Below, piece after piece: positions 34,618-42,315 of a DNA stretch of 58,689 nt (the stretch's first letter is position 1; each line of letters starts with the position of its first letter). Source of the DNA: Cupriavidus numazuensis. Its GTDB lineage: Bacteria; Pseudomonadota; Gammaproteobacteria; Burkholderiales; Burkholderiaceae. The notes beneath the pieces are model-generated. The model was given only the letters and a program-made list of their open reading frames with translations, was not told where the DNA came from and did no database searches. The translations under genes and the position numbers were made by a program. Location: assembly GCF_905397435.1 (NCBI RefSeq), contig NZ_CAJPVI010000057.1, forward strand, positions 1-58,689. The letters are read 5' to 3'.

Positions 34618-35388
34618 ATGCAGCAGACCGATGACCTTCACGTGCAGATCGACCAGTTCGTTGCCACGGTAGAAATCCGCCGCCCGCCCAACAACTTCTT
34701 CGACCTCGACCTGATCACCGCGCTGGCCGACGTGTTCGAGACGCTCGATCGCGACCCGGCCTGCCGCGCCATTGTGCTGGCAGCCGACGGCAAGGCCTTC
34801 TGCGCCGGCGCCGACTTCAGCGCGCGCGCGGGCGGTACCTCGGGCCGCGACGGCAGCCGTCTGTACAAAGCGGGGCTGCGGCTTTTCCGCACCGGCAAGC
34901 CGGTCGTGGCCGCAGTGCATGGCGCGGCCATTGGCGGTGGCCTTGGACTGGCGCTGGCCGCGGATTTCCGCGTGACCTGCGATGAAGCCCGCTTCAGCGC
35001 CAACTTCGCGCGCCTCGGCACGCACCCGGGGTTCGGCCTCACTGCCACGCTGCCGCGCCTTGTCGGCCCGCAGCAGGCCGCACTGCTGTTCTATACCGGC
35101 CGCCGTGTGAGCGGCACTGAGGCCGTGCGCATCGGCCTGGCCGACGTGCTGGTGCCGCAGGCCGAAGTGCGCAGCGCAGCGCAGCAGCTCGCTGCGGAGA
35201 TCGCTGCATCGGCACCGCGCTCCGTCATGTCGGTGCGTGAAACGTTGCGGCGCGGGTTGGCTGATGAAGTCGAACGTGCCACGGAGCGCGAAGCGACGGA
35301 GCAGGGCTGGCAGTTCGTGATGGAAGACTTCCGGGAAGGCGTCGCCGCCATGGCGGAGCGGCGCGCGCCGGTCTTCCGCGGCGTGTGA
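34618..35388 (+). CDS. Crotonase-fold protein lacking hydratase glutamates
   Basis: A 256-residue enoyl-CoA hydratase/isomerase family protein. The oxyanion-hole segments are recognisable: A-F-C-A-G-A-D-F (about 60-67) and H-G-A-A-I-G-G-G (101-108). Both catalytic glutamates of classic crotonase are absent when aligned by motif: the first position is G110 (G-G-G-L-G) and the second is F130 (F-S-A-N-F preceding A-R-L-G-T-H-P-G). It therefore probably does not hydrate enoyl-CoA in the usual way; isomerase, hydrolase, C-C cleavage or a structural role are alternatives. It lies between the ACAD pair and the LCAD-like ACAD. The MaoC pair downstream could supply the hydratase instead. Confidence 0.88.
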   Translation: MQQTDDLHVQIDQFVATVEIRRPPNNFFDLDLITALADVFETLDRDPACRAIVLAADGKAFCAGADFSARAGGTSGRDGSRLYKAGLRLFRTGKPVVAAVHGAAIGGGLGLALAADFRVTCDEARFSANFARLGTHPGFGLTATLPRLVGPQQAALLFYTGRRVSGTEAVRIGLADVLVPQAEVRSAAQQLAAEIAASAPRSVMSVRETLRRGLADEVERATEREATEQGWQFVMEDFREGVAAMAERRAPVFRGV

Positions 35389-35547
35389 TTTGCCGGGCAC
35401 GACAAGGCCGGCCGCGGTAGCCGCTGCAGGCACCCCCCTCCCTATTACAGGGAGTACGGTGCGCGAGCCCCATCGATACCATGGATTCACGTTGTGCCGC
35501 ACCGATTCCGGAGCGGCCGAATCCAGAAATCGAGTTTGGGGGAAACC

Positions 35548-36687
35548 GTGGAAGTCAACCGTACCGTATTCCGGGAAGATCACGAGATGCTGCGCGACAC
35601 CGCGCGGCGCTTCTTCGTGCGCGAGTGCGTGCCGCGCCAGGAGGCCTGGAACCAGGCCGGCCGCGTCGACCGTGAAAGCTGGCTGAAGGCGGGCCGCGAG
35701 GGCTTGCTCTGCGTCACGATACCGACCGAATACGGCGGTGGCGGCGGCGACTTCGGCCACGCGGCGGTGATCTGCGAAGAGATGCATGGTGCCGGGCTGT
35801 CCGGCGTCGGGTTCGGCCTGCATTCGGACATCGTTGCGCCGTACGTTGTGCGTCTCGGCACGGAAGAACAGAAACGGAAGTGGCTGCCCGGCATCTGCGC
35901 GGGCGAGACCATCCTGGCGGTGGCCATTACCGAGCCCGGTGGCGGTTCCGACGTCAAGGCCTGTCGCACCACCGCCGTGCGCGATGGCGACGAGTGGGTC
36001 ATCAACGGCAGCAAGACGTTCATCTCCAACGGCATGAGTGCCGACATGGTGATGGTGGTCTGCAAGACCGACCCGGCCGCCGGCGCACGCGGCGTCAGCC
36101 TGATCATGGTCGAGACCAGCCGGGAAGGATTCCGGCGCGGCCGCAAGCTCGAGAAGGTGGGCCAGCCCGCCGCCGATACCGCGGAACTGTTCTTCGACAA
36201 CGTGCGCGTGCCCGCAACGAACCTGCTCGGCGAAGAGAACAAGGGCTTTGGCTACCTGATGGAAGAGCTGGCGCAGGAGCGCCTGCTGATCGCCGTCTAC
36301 GCCGCGACCGCGCTCGAGCGCCTGCTTGGCATCACCGTCGAGTACGTCAAGGAACGCAAGGCGTTCGGCGGCACCGTGTGGGATTTTCAGAACAGCAAGT
36401 TCAAGCTGGCAGACATCAAGGCGCAGTCGGTCGCGCTGCGCACGCTGGTCGACTACTACATCGGCGAGAACATGAGGCGCCGCCTGACCGTCCAGGAGGC
36501 GGCCATCGCCAAGCTGCATGCCAGCGAGACGCTGTGGAAGGCCATTGACGACATGGTGCAGCTCCACGGTGGCTACGGCTACATGCTGGAGTACCCCATT
36601 GCGCGTGCGTTTACGGACTACCGCGTGAGCCGGATCGCCGGCGGTACCAACGAAGTGCAGCGCGAGCTGATCGCGCGCCAGCTCTGA
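35548..36687 (+). CDS. LCAD/IVD-like acyl-CoA dehydrogenase
   Basis: A 379-residue ACAD with A-I-T-E-P-G-G-G-S-D, I-N-G-S-K-T-F-I-S-N-G and the C-terminal Q-L-H-G-G-Y-G-Y-M-L-E-Y-P-I-A-R-A-F-T-D. The usual C-terminal catalytic glutamate is replaced (G-G-T-N-E), while a glutamate sits in A-L-E-R-L on the helix following Q-E-R-L-L-I-A. That is where long-chain and isovaleryl-CoA dehydrogenases keep their base. It therefore fits the branched/long-chain type. It starts at GTG (35548) after GGGGGAAACC. A near twin of identical length lies at 45269. Confidence 0.92.
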   Translation: MEVNRTVFREDHEMLRDTARRFFVRECVPRQEAWNQAGRVDRESWLKAGREGLLCVTIPTEYGGGGGDFGHAAVICEEMHGAGLSGVGFGLHSDIVAPYVVRLGTEEQKRKWLPGICAGETILAVAITEPGGGSDVKACRTTAVRDGDEWVINGSKTFISNGMSADMVMVVCKTDPAAGARGVSLIMVETSREGFRRGRKLEKVGQPAADTAELFFDNVRVPATNLLGEENKGFGYLMEELAQERLLIAVYAATALERLLGITVEYVKERKAFGGTVWDFQNSKFKLADIKAQSVALRTLVDYYIGENMRRRLTVQEAAIAKLHASETLWKAIDDMVQLHGGYGYMLEYPIARAFTDYRVSRIAGGTNEVQRELIARQL

Positions 36688-36716
36688 CCATTCACCGAAG
36701 CAAAGAGAGACAGAAC

Positions 36717-37910
36717 ATGAGCGAGAAAGTCATCGTCGGCGGCGTCGGCATGATCCCCTTCAGCAAGCCGGGCCAGAGCCCGAGCTACACCGATATGGGC
36801 GCCGACGCCGTGCGCCTGGCGCTGAAGGATGCCGGCATCGGCTACGAGCTGATCCAGGAAGCCTACGTCGGCTACGTGTACGGCGACTCCACGTCGGGCC
36901 AGACCGCGCTATACGAAGTCGGCATGACCGGCATCCCGGTAGTCAATGTCAACAACAACTGCTCGACCGGCTCTACCGCGCTGTGGCTCGCACGCAAGGC
37001 CGTCGAGACCGGCGCTGCCGACTGCGTGCTGGCGCTCGGTTTCGAGCAGATGCAGGCCGGCGCGCTGAAGGCGCACTGGGATGACCGTCCGCCGCCGCGC
37101 GCACGGTTCCTGCCTATCCTCAACGGGCTGACGGCCGATGCGGTGGAAATGGGCGTGCCGCAGGCGCTGCGCGGCTTTGGCGGCGCGGGGCGTGAGCACA
37201 TGCAGAAGTACGGAACCAGCATGCGCGCGTTTGCGGAGATCCGCGCCAAGGCAAGCCGCCATGCGGCGAACAACCCGTTGGCACTGTTCAAGAATGTGGT
37301 GAGCGCAGATGACGTGATGAACGACAAGGTCGTGTGGCCGGGCGTGATGACGCGCCTGATGGCCTGCCCGCCGACGTGCGGCGCGGCCGCCGCGCTGATC
37401 GTGTCGGAACGCTTCGCGAAGAAGCACAACATCCGCGCGGACGTGCAGATCCTGGCGCAGTCGATGACGACCGACCCGGTCGAGTCGTTCGACCCGCCGT
37501 CGCTGATCTCGTACGTGGGCGCCTACATGACGCGCGCCGCCGCGAAGGAAGTCTATGAGAAGGCCGGCGTCGGCCCCGAGGACATCAAGGTGTGCGAGCT
37601 GCACGACTGCTTCGCCCACAACGAATTGCTGACCTACGAGGGACTGGGCTTCTGCGCCGAAGGCGAGGCCGAGAAGTTCATCATGGATGGCGGCAATACC
37701 TTTGGCGGCAAGGTCGTGACGAATCCGTCGGGCGGCCTGCTGTCGAAGGGCCATCCGCTGGGCGCGACAGGCCTGGCGCAGTGCTACGAGCTGACTAACC
37801 AGCTTCGCGGCACGGCCGACAAGCGGCAGGTCGAAGGCGCGAAACTGGCGCTGCAGCACAACCTCGGCCTCGGCGGTGCCTGCGTGGTGACGCTGTACGG
37901 CAAGAACTGA
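36717..37910 (+). CDS. SCPx-type thiolase (acetyl-CoA acetyltransferase-like)
   Basis: A 397-residue paralogue of the thiolase at 12217, with the same catalytic residues: C82 (N-N-N-C-S-T-G-S), H346 (K-G-H-P-L-G-A-T-G) and C389 (G-G-A-C-V-V-T-L-Y), plus H-D-C-F-A-H-N-E-L-L-T-Y-E. It should carry out thiolytic cleavage of the 3-ketoacyl-CoA made by the operon. SCPx thiolases act on 2-methyl-branched and bile-acid CoA esters in peroxisomes. It has no sterol carrier domain and is a stand-alone thiolase. The MaoC-like gene follows after 20 bases. Confidence 0.94.
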   Translation: MSEKVIVGGVGMIPFSKPGQSPSYTDMGADAVRLALKDAGIGYELIQEAYVGYVYGDSTSGQTALYEVGMTGIPVVNVNNNCSTGSTALWLARKAVETGAADCVLALGFEQMQAGALKAHWDDRPPPRARFLPILNGLTADAVEMGVPQALRGFGGAGREHMQKYGTSMRAFAEIRAKASRHAANNPLALFKNVVSADDVMNDKVVWPGVMTRLMACPPTCGAAAALIVSERFAKKHNIRADVQILAQSMTTDPVESFDPPSLISYVGAYMTRAAAKEVYEKAGVGPEDIKVCELHDCFAHNELLTYEGLGFCAEGEAEKFIMDGGNTFGGKVVTNPSGGLLSKGHPLGATGLAQCYELTNQLRGTADKRQVEGAKLALQHNLGLGGACVVTLYGKN

Positions 37911-37930
37911 AGTTTGAGGACTGGAACATC

Positions 37931-38374
37931 ATGCTCGACAGAAACCTGATTGGCCACAGCCTTGGCAAGCGCAGTGTCGTGGTGGAAGAAGGCGCCGTGT
38001 GCTTCTACGCGAAGGCCATCGGCGACACCGATCCGCTAGTCTCCGATCCCGAGGCTGCGCTCGCGGCCGGCTTCCGCTCGGTGCGCGTGCCGCCGACTTT
38101 CTTCTCCTGCCTCGAAGGCCGCATCTTCAACACGATGGACCTGCTGAAGCTGGCGAAGATGGACCTCAAGCGCATCCTGCACGCCGAGCAGAGCTACGTC
38201 TACCACACGCCCGCATTCGCCGGCGACGTGCTGACCTACGAGCCGAAGATCGTCGACATCTACGACAAGAAGGATGGCGCGCTGGAGTTCCTGGTCAAGG
38301 AAACGCGCATCACCAACCAGGACGGCGTGCATATTGCCGACGTCCGTGGCGCGCTCGTGCAGCGCCGTATCTGA
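37931..38374 (+). CDS. MaoC-like hydratase, non-catalytic-type subunit
   Basis: A 147-residue single hot-dog domain of the MaoC N-terminal / FAS1-like dehydratase type. It starts M-L-D-R-N-L-I-G-H-S and contains the hot-dog helix with A-K-A-I-G-D-T-D-P, but not the Asp-x4-His hydratase pair. It ends with A-G-D-V-L-T-Y-E-P-K-I-V-D-I-Y. It is followed nine bases later by the MaoC gene that does have the catalytic pair, matching two-subunit enoyl-CoA hydratases such as ChsH1-ChsH2, in which two half-domains build one bulky-substrate site. A paralogous pair of the same sizes is at 51691/51264. Confidence 0.9.
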   Translation: MLDRNLIGHSLGKRSVVVEEGAVCFYAKAIGDTDPLVSDPEAALAAGFRSVRVPPTFFSCLEGRIFNTMDLLKLAKMDLKRILHAEQSYVYHTPAFAGDVLTYEPKIVDIYDKKDGALEFLVKETRITNQDGVHIADVRGALVQRRI

Positions 38375-38383
38375 GGGGAGACC

Positions 38384-38812
38384 ATGAGCGAAACGACTCT
38401 GCACGACCTGAGCAAGCTGCGGGCAGGCGACAGCATTCCCGCGCTGCAGATTGCACCGATCTCGCGTACGACGCTGGCGCTGTATGCCGGTGCGTCGGGC
38501 GACCACAACCCGATCCACATCGATATCGACTTCGCGCGCAGCGCGGGGCTCGATGATGTGTTTGCCCACGGCATGCTTTCGGCCGCCTACGTGGGACGCC
38601 TGATCACGGAGTGGGCTGGCCATACGCGCATTCGCGAGCTGGCCGTCCGCTTCGTCGGCATCACGCAGGTGCATGACCAGCCGAACCTGTCCGGCAAGGT
38701 CGTCGAACGCTTCGAGTCCCATGGCGAAGAACGCCTGCGGGTCGAGGTGCAGTGCGCCAACCAGAAGGGCGAAGTCAAGATCACCGGCGAGGCCGTGGTC
38801 GCCGTGGCCTGA
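38384..38812 (+). CDS. MaoC-like (R)-specific enoyl-CoA hydratase, catalytic-type subunit
   Basis: A 142-residue hot-dog protein with the hydratase-2 motif: D40 and H45 in G-A-S-G-D-H-N-P-I-H, followed by F-A-R-S-A-G-L-D-D-V-F-A-H-G-M-L. The five-residue Asp-His spacing equals that of PhaJ-type hydratases. It probably forms a heteromer with the preceding half-domain protein and adds water to the 2-enoyl-CoA made by the operon's ACADs, giving a 3-hydroxyacyl-CoA that the downstream SDR oxidises. The start follows GAGGGGAGACC. Confidence 0.93.
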   Translation: MSETTLHDLSKLRAGDSIPALQIAPISRTTLALYAGASGDHNPIHIDIDFARSAGLDDVFAHGMLSAAYVGRLITEWAGHTRIRELAVRFVGITQVHDQPNLSGKVVERFESHGEERLRVEVQCANQKGEVKITGEAVVAVA

Positions 38813-38852
38813 TACCAGTCAACCGAATCCCGTTACATCAAGGAGATAACCC

Positions 38853-39683
38853 ATGAGCAAACCTCTCGAAGGCAAAGTCGCCATCGTCACCGGCGGTGGC
38901 CGAGGCATCGGACGCGCCGTGGCGCTGCTGTTCGCATCCAAGGGCGCACGCGTAGTCGTGAACGACCTCGATGCGGCACCGGCCAATGAAGTCGTGGCTG
39001 AAATCGAGAAGGCCGGTGGCGAAGCCCTGGCGTTCCCGTGCAACGTGACCGATTCCGACTTCGGCACGCGCCTGGTCAAGGCGGCGCTGGACAAGTTCGG
39101 CGCCATCGACATCATCGTCAACAACGCCGGCTACACCTGGGACAACGTGATCCAGAAGATGAGCGACGAGCAGTGGGACGCCATCATCGACTGCCACCTG
39201 AAGGCCCCGTTCAACCTGTTGCGCGCCGTGCAGCCGTACTTCCGTGAAGCCAGCAAGGCCGAAGCCGAGGCCGGCAAGGAAGTGTTCCGCAAGATCGTCA
39301 ATATCTCGTCGATCTCGGGCACGACCGGCAACCCGGGCCAGGTCAACTACTCGGCCGCCAAGGCCGGCGTGATGGGCATGACCAAGACGCTGTCGAAGGA
39401 ATGGGGCCGCATGAAGGTCAACGTCAACTGCGTGGCGTTCGGCTTCATCTCGACGCGCCTCACCGAGGCCACGGCGGAGGAGAAGACCGTCAGCATCGAT
39501 GGCCGCGACATCAAGGTGGGCGTGCATCCGGACCGTCTCGCGATGGCCAGCAAGGAAATCCCGATGGGCCGTGCCGGCACGCCGGAAGAGGCCGCGGGCT
39601 CGGTCTACATGTTCTGCATCCCCGAGTCGAACTATGTCACGGGCCAGACCATTGTCTGCGGTGGTGGCCGTGGCGGCTTCTGA
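38853..39683 (+). CDS. Short-chain dehydrogenase/reductase (3-hydroxyacyl-CoA dehydrogenase candidate)
   Basis: A 276-residue SDR. The cofactor motif G-G-G-R-G-I-G (residues 13-19), an aspartate after the second strand (V-V-V-N-D-L-D, favouring NAD), N-N-A-G, the catalytic serine in N-I-S-S-I-S-G and Y-x-x-x-K in N-Y-S-A-A-K are all present. It is longer than a standard FabG because of insertions before the active site (S-K-A-E-A-E-A-G-K-E) and near the substrate loop. Its place after a MaoC hydratase pair suggests oxidation of (3R)-hydroxyacyl-CoA to the ketone used by the SCPx thiolase. Confidence 0.93.
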   Translation: MSKPLEGKVAIVTGGGRGIGRAVALLFASKGARVVVNDLDAAPANEVVAEIEKAGGEALAFPCNVTDSDFGTRLVKAALDKFGAIDIIVNNAGYTWDNVIQKMSDEQWDAIIDCHLKAPFNLLRAVQPYFREASKAEAEAGKEVFRKIVNISSISGTTGNPGQVNYSAAKAGVMGMTKTLSKEWGRMKVNVNCVAFGFISTRLTEATAEEKTVSIDGRDIKVGVHPDRLAMASKEIPMGRAGTPEEAAGSVYMFCIPESNYVTGQTIVCGGGRGGF

Positions 39684-39714
39684 CGCCTAAACCATAGAAG
39701 CACGCAGCACCGAT

Positions 39715-39770
39715 GCCGGCGGCCAATCAAGCCGCCGGCGTCACTTTCAGCCCGGCACGTGAGTGCCGGG
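39715..39770 (+). promoter_or_regulatory. Two consecutive hairpins in an intra-operon gap
   Basis: Between the SDR and ligase genes are two perfect stem-loops: GCCGGCGGC / GCCGCCGGC (39715-39723 and 39731-39739, 7-base loop) and CCCGGCAC / GTGCCGGG (39751-39758 and 39763-39770, loop GTGA). Neither is followed by a T-run, so they are more likely mRNA-stabilising or partial-termination elements than full terminators. They could set lower expression of the distal ligase gene. Confidence 0.6.
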
Positions 39771-39792
39771 ACGCAGGGAGAGACGCATCACA

Positions 39793-41493
39793 ATGCCGCG
39801 ACTGACAAGACACTACGCGCACTGGCCGGCCGGCGTGCCACGCACGCTCGACGTACCGGACCGGAACCTGTTCGATCACCTGGCATGCTTCGCGCACAGC
39901 CAGCCGGACAAGACCGCCGTCGAATACTATGGCCGCCAGATCAGCTATCGGGAGCTGCACCTGAGCGCGCTGCGCCTGGCCGGCTACCTGCAGCAGCATC
40001 TGGAGGTGCGCCGTGGCGACCGCGTGGTCCTGCTGATGCAGACCTGCCCGCAGTTCGCCATCGCCAGCTATGCCGTGCACCGTTGCGACGCCGTGGTTGT
40101 CGCCCTGAGCCCGATGAGCACGCCGGCGGAGCTGGAGTACTACATTCGCGACAGTGGCGCGCGCGTGGTGATCACCATGCAGGAGCTGCTGCCGGCTGCG
40201 CAGCAACTGCTCGACGACGGCACCCTGGTCGGCTGCGTGGTCGGCGCCTATTCGGAGCTTGCCGGCAGCGCCGCCGACGTGCCGTTCCTGACGATTCCGC
40301 CGCTGGTGAGCGAGCCCTTCACGGTTGTGGGGCAAGCGCGGCTACACACGTTCCATGGCGCGCTGACGGCCGGCATCATGCCGACGGCTTCCGTAGCGAA
40401 GGGCGATGACCTGGCTGTCATCGCCTATACGTCGGGCACCACGGGAAAGCCCAAGGGTGCCATGCTCAGCCACAAGGCGTTCGTGCACGCGCTGGAGGCG
40501 CGTGTGCGCTGGATGGGTGTCGGCGACGACGTCAAGGGCGAATACAACGAACTCGGCGTGCTGCCGCTCAACCACCTGGCCGGCATGTGCCAGATGCACG
40601 TGGTGCTGGGCAGCGGCCGTACGCTGGTGTGGCTGACGCGCTGGGATGCCGAGGCCGCGCTGGCGCTGGTCGATCGGCGCCGTCTTGGCGGCTTCGGCGG
40701 TGTCACGCCGATGCTGATGGAGGCGCTGGCCGTGCTGGAGCGGCAGCCGCACGATATCTCTTCGGTCAAGCGCCTGATGGTCGGAGCCACCGCCATGCCC
40801 GATGCCGTGGCCAATGCGCTGGAGCAGCGCTTCGGGCTGCCGCTGCTGGAGAGCTATGGCATGACCGAGACCTGCGCGGCAACGCATATCAACCCGCTCC
40901 ATGCCGCGCGCCGCCAGTGCGCGGGCATTCCATTCATCAACGTCGACGCGCGCGTGCTCGACCTGGAGTCCGGCGAGGAACTCGGGCCCGGCGAATCGGG
41001 CGAACTGGTGACCCATACGCCGACGCTGTTCCTCGGCTACTGGAACATGTCCGATGCCACGGCGGCGGCCTTCGTCGAGATCGACGGCAAGCGCTTCATC
41101 CGCACCGGCGATATTGGCCACTACGACGAGGACGGCTACTTCTACATCACCGACCGCCTCAAGCGCATGATCAATGCGGCGGGCTTCAAGATCTGGCCGG
41201 CGGAGATCGAGTCGATGCTGCATGGCCATCCGGCCGTGAAGGAAGCCTGCATCATCTCGGCGCGCGACCCGCGCCGCGGCGAGACGGTGAAGGCGTTCGT
41301 GGTGCTGCGCCCGGGAATGCAGGGAACGATTGCTGCCGAGGCATTGATCGAGTGGTGCCGGACGCAGATGGCCGCGTACAAGGTGCCGCGCCTGGTGGAG
41401 TTTGTGGAGGCGCTGCCGCGCAATGCGACGGGCAAGTTGCAATGGACTGAAATGCAGGCGCGGCAGGATGCACTGGACCGGCAGCAGGCGTAG
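39793..41493 (+). CDS. AMP-dependent acyl-CoA synthetase
   Basis: A 566-residue ligase. Motifs in order are A-Y-T-S-G-T-T-G-K-P-K-G (P-loop), S-Y-G-M-T-E-T, T-G-D-I-G-H-Y-D-E-D-G-Y, D-R-L-K-R-M-I-N-A-A-G-F-K and the C-terminal lysine in N-A-T-G-K-L-Q. It makes acyl-CoA from an acid, ATP and CoA. The ATG at 39793 follows GGGAGAGACGCATCAC. It is the last gene of the 27707-41493 operon. With the CoA-transferase at the other end, it gives the pathway both ATP-dependent and CoA-exchange activation. Confidence 0.93.
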   Translation: MPRLTRHYAHWPAGVPRTLDVPDRNLFDHLACFAHSQPDKTAVEYYGRQISYRELHLSALRLAGYLQQHLEVRRGDRVVLLMQTCPQFAIASYAVHRCDAVVVALSPMSTPAELEYYIRDSGARVVITMQELLPAAQQLLDDGTLVGCVVGAYSELAGSAADVPFLTIPPLVSEPFTVVGQARLHTFHGALTAGIMPTASVAKGDDLAVIAYTSGTTGKPKGAMLSHKAFVHALEARVRWMGVGDDVKGEYNELGVLPLNHLAGMCQMHVVLGSGRTLVWLTRWDAEAALALVDRRRLGGFGGVTPMLMEALAVLERQPHDISSVKRLMVGATAMPDAVANALEQRFGLPLLESYGMTETCAATHINPLHAARRQCAGIPFINVDARVLDLESGEELGPGESGELVTHTPTLFLGYWNMSDATAAAFVEIDGKRFIRTGDIGHYDEDGYFYITDRLKRMINAAGFKIWPAEIESMLHGHPAVKEACIISARDPRRGETVKAFVVLRPGMQGTIAAEALIEWCRTQMAAYKVPRLVEFVEALPRNATGKLQWTEMQARQDALDRQQA

Positions 41494-41565
41494 CAGAAGG
41501 CTGCGAGTGAGAGGGGCAATTCAGCCGGTTCGACTTGTGGAGGGTGGAGTTTCGCGGGGCTTGGG

Positions 41566-41650
41566 GTTGTCGTGCTTGGCGGGCGCCGCTGTTTCGCCGG
41601 CGTAGCCGGCGAGTCACTTTTGTCCGAGCGACAAAAGTAACCAAAAACGC
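41566..41650 (+). repeat. Intergenic palindromic repeat, left copy
   Basis: Left arm of a long inverted repeat whose mate is at 42200-42287. Within it are two nested palindromes: CGCCGGC-GTA-GCCGGCG and ACTTTTGTC (41616-41624) / GACAAAAGT (41630-41638) with a 5-base loop. From memory, this type of repeat is dispersed in Cupriavidus, Ralstonia and related genomes, usually just after genes. The second hairpin may help terminate the ligase operon. Confidence 0.8.
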
Positions 41651-42199
41651 GTTTTGGTTGCCCCAAAGGGGCGAATTTTTATCGTAGTGTGCCAGGGGTG
41701 TTGTACGGGTATAGGCTTCAGAGTCAGTCACGCTGCCTGCCGCGTGGGGCACGACCGTGGTCAGAATTACAGCGCTGATTGAACGAGCCCTGCAAGCGTC
41801 TGTGGACCCTGCTGCTAGCGGCATCGTGTGATCGCCTTCGGCTGCGCTCCGCGCAGAGCCCAAGTCTGAGCACGCAGGCCCAAGGCGAACCACGCCTCGG
41901 TGACGAGGCCCGCGCTTGCATGCACGTAGAGCAAAAAAACGGACCTCGGGCGCCAGCGACGTTGATGAGCTTGCCCCCACACGACGACGTGCGCGCAGCG
42001 CAGCCGAAGGCGTCCCACCACTGACCTTATTGAAACGCTGTACCCGAGTCCGTCTTGGGGATCGTCCAAAAGTCGTGCCACGCCAGGCACAGGTTCTGAC
42101 TCACATGGCGTAGCAGGTTGGAACGGCCGACCACCATCGCAGGCGTCCAAAGCCGTTTGAACGACTGCCGCCGTGGAATTGATGGCCAGCGGCAACGAC
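41651..42199. other. Spacer between inverted repeat arms
   Basis: About 550 bases with no supportable gene. It contains a smaller inverted pair, CGCCTTCGGCTGCGC (41833-41847) and its complement (41998-42012), nested inside the larger arms. The whole 41566-42287 block is thus a nested symmetrical structure without a transposase gene. Whether it is one mobile unit or stacked separate repeats cannot be settled here. Confidence 0.5.
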
Positions 42200-42287
42200 G
42201 CGCTTTTTGGTTACTTTTTGTCGCTCGGACAAAAAGTGACTCGCCGGCTACGCCGGCGAAACAGCGGCGCATGCCAAGAGCGACAAC
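42200..42287 (-). repeat. Intergenic palindromic repeat, right copy
   Basis: Inverted copy of 41566-41650, with only a few base differences (for example five instead of four T's in the inner arm). The inner hairpin ACTTTTTGTC (42213-42222) / GACAAAAAGT (42228-42237) is perfect. It sits immediately downstream of the LysR gene, which is transcribed towards it, so it may act as that gene's terminator. Confidence 0.8.
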
Positions 42288-42315
42288 GCCGTCCCGGCCA
42301 GAAGCCCCCAATCGC

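Noticed and set aside
35494..35547. Longer N-terminus for the LCAD-like dehydrogenase, starting at an upstream ATG
   Set aside because: The GTG at 35548 has a ribosome binding site and gives exactly the length of its twin at 45269, which also starts at GTG.
41566..42287. A complete insertion sequence
   Set aside because: The arms are inverted repeats but there is no transposase frame and no target duplication could be identified, so only repeats are called.
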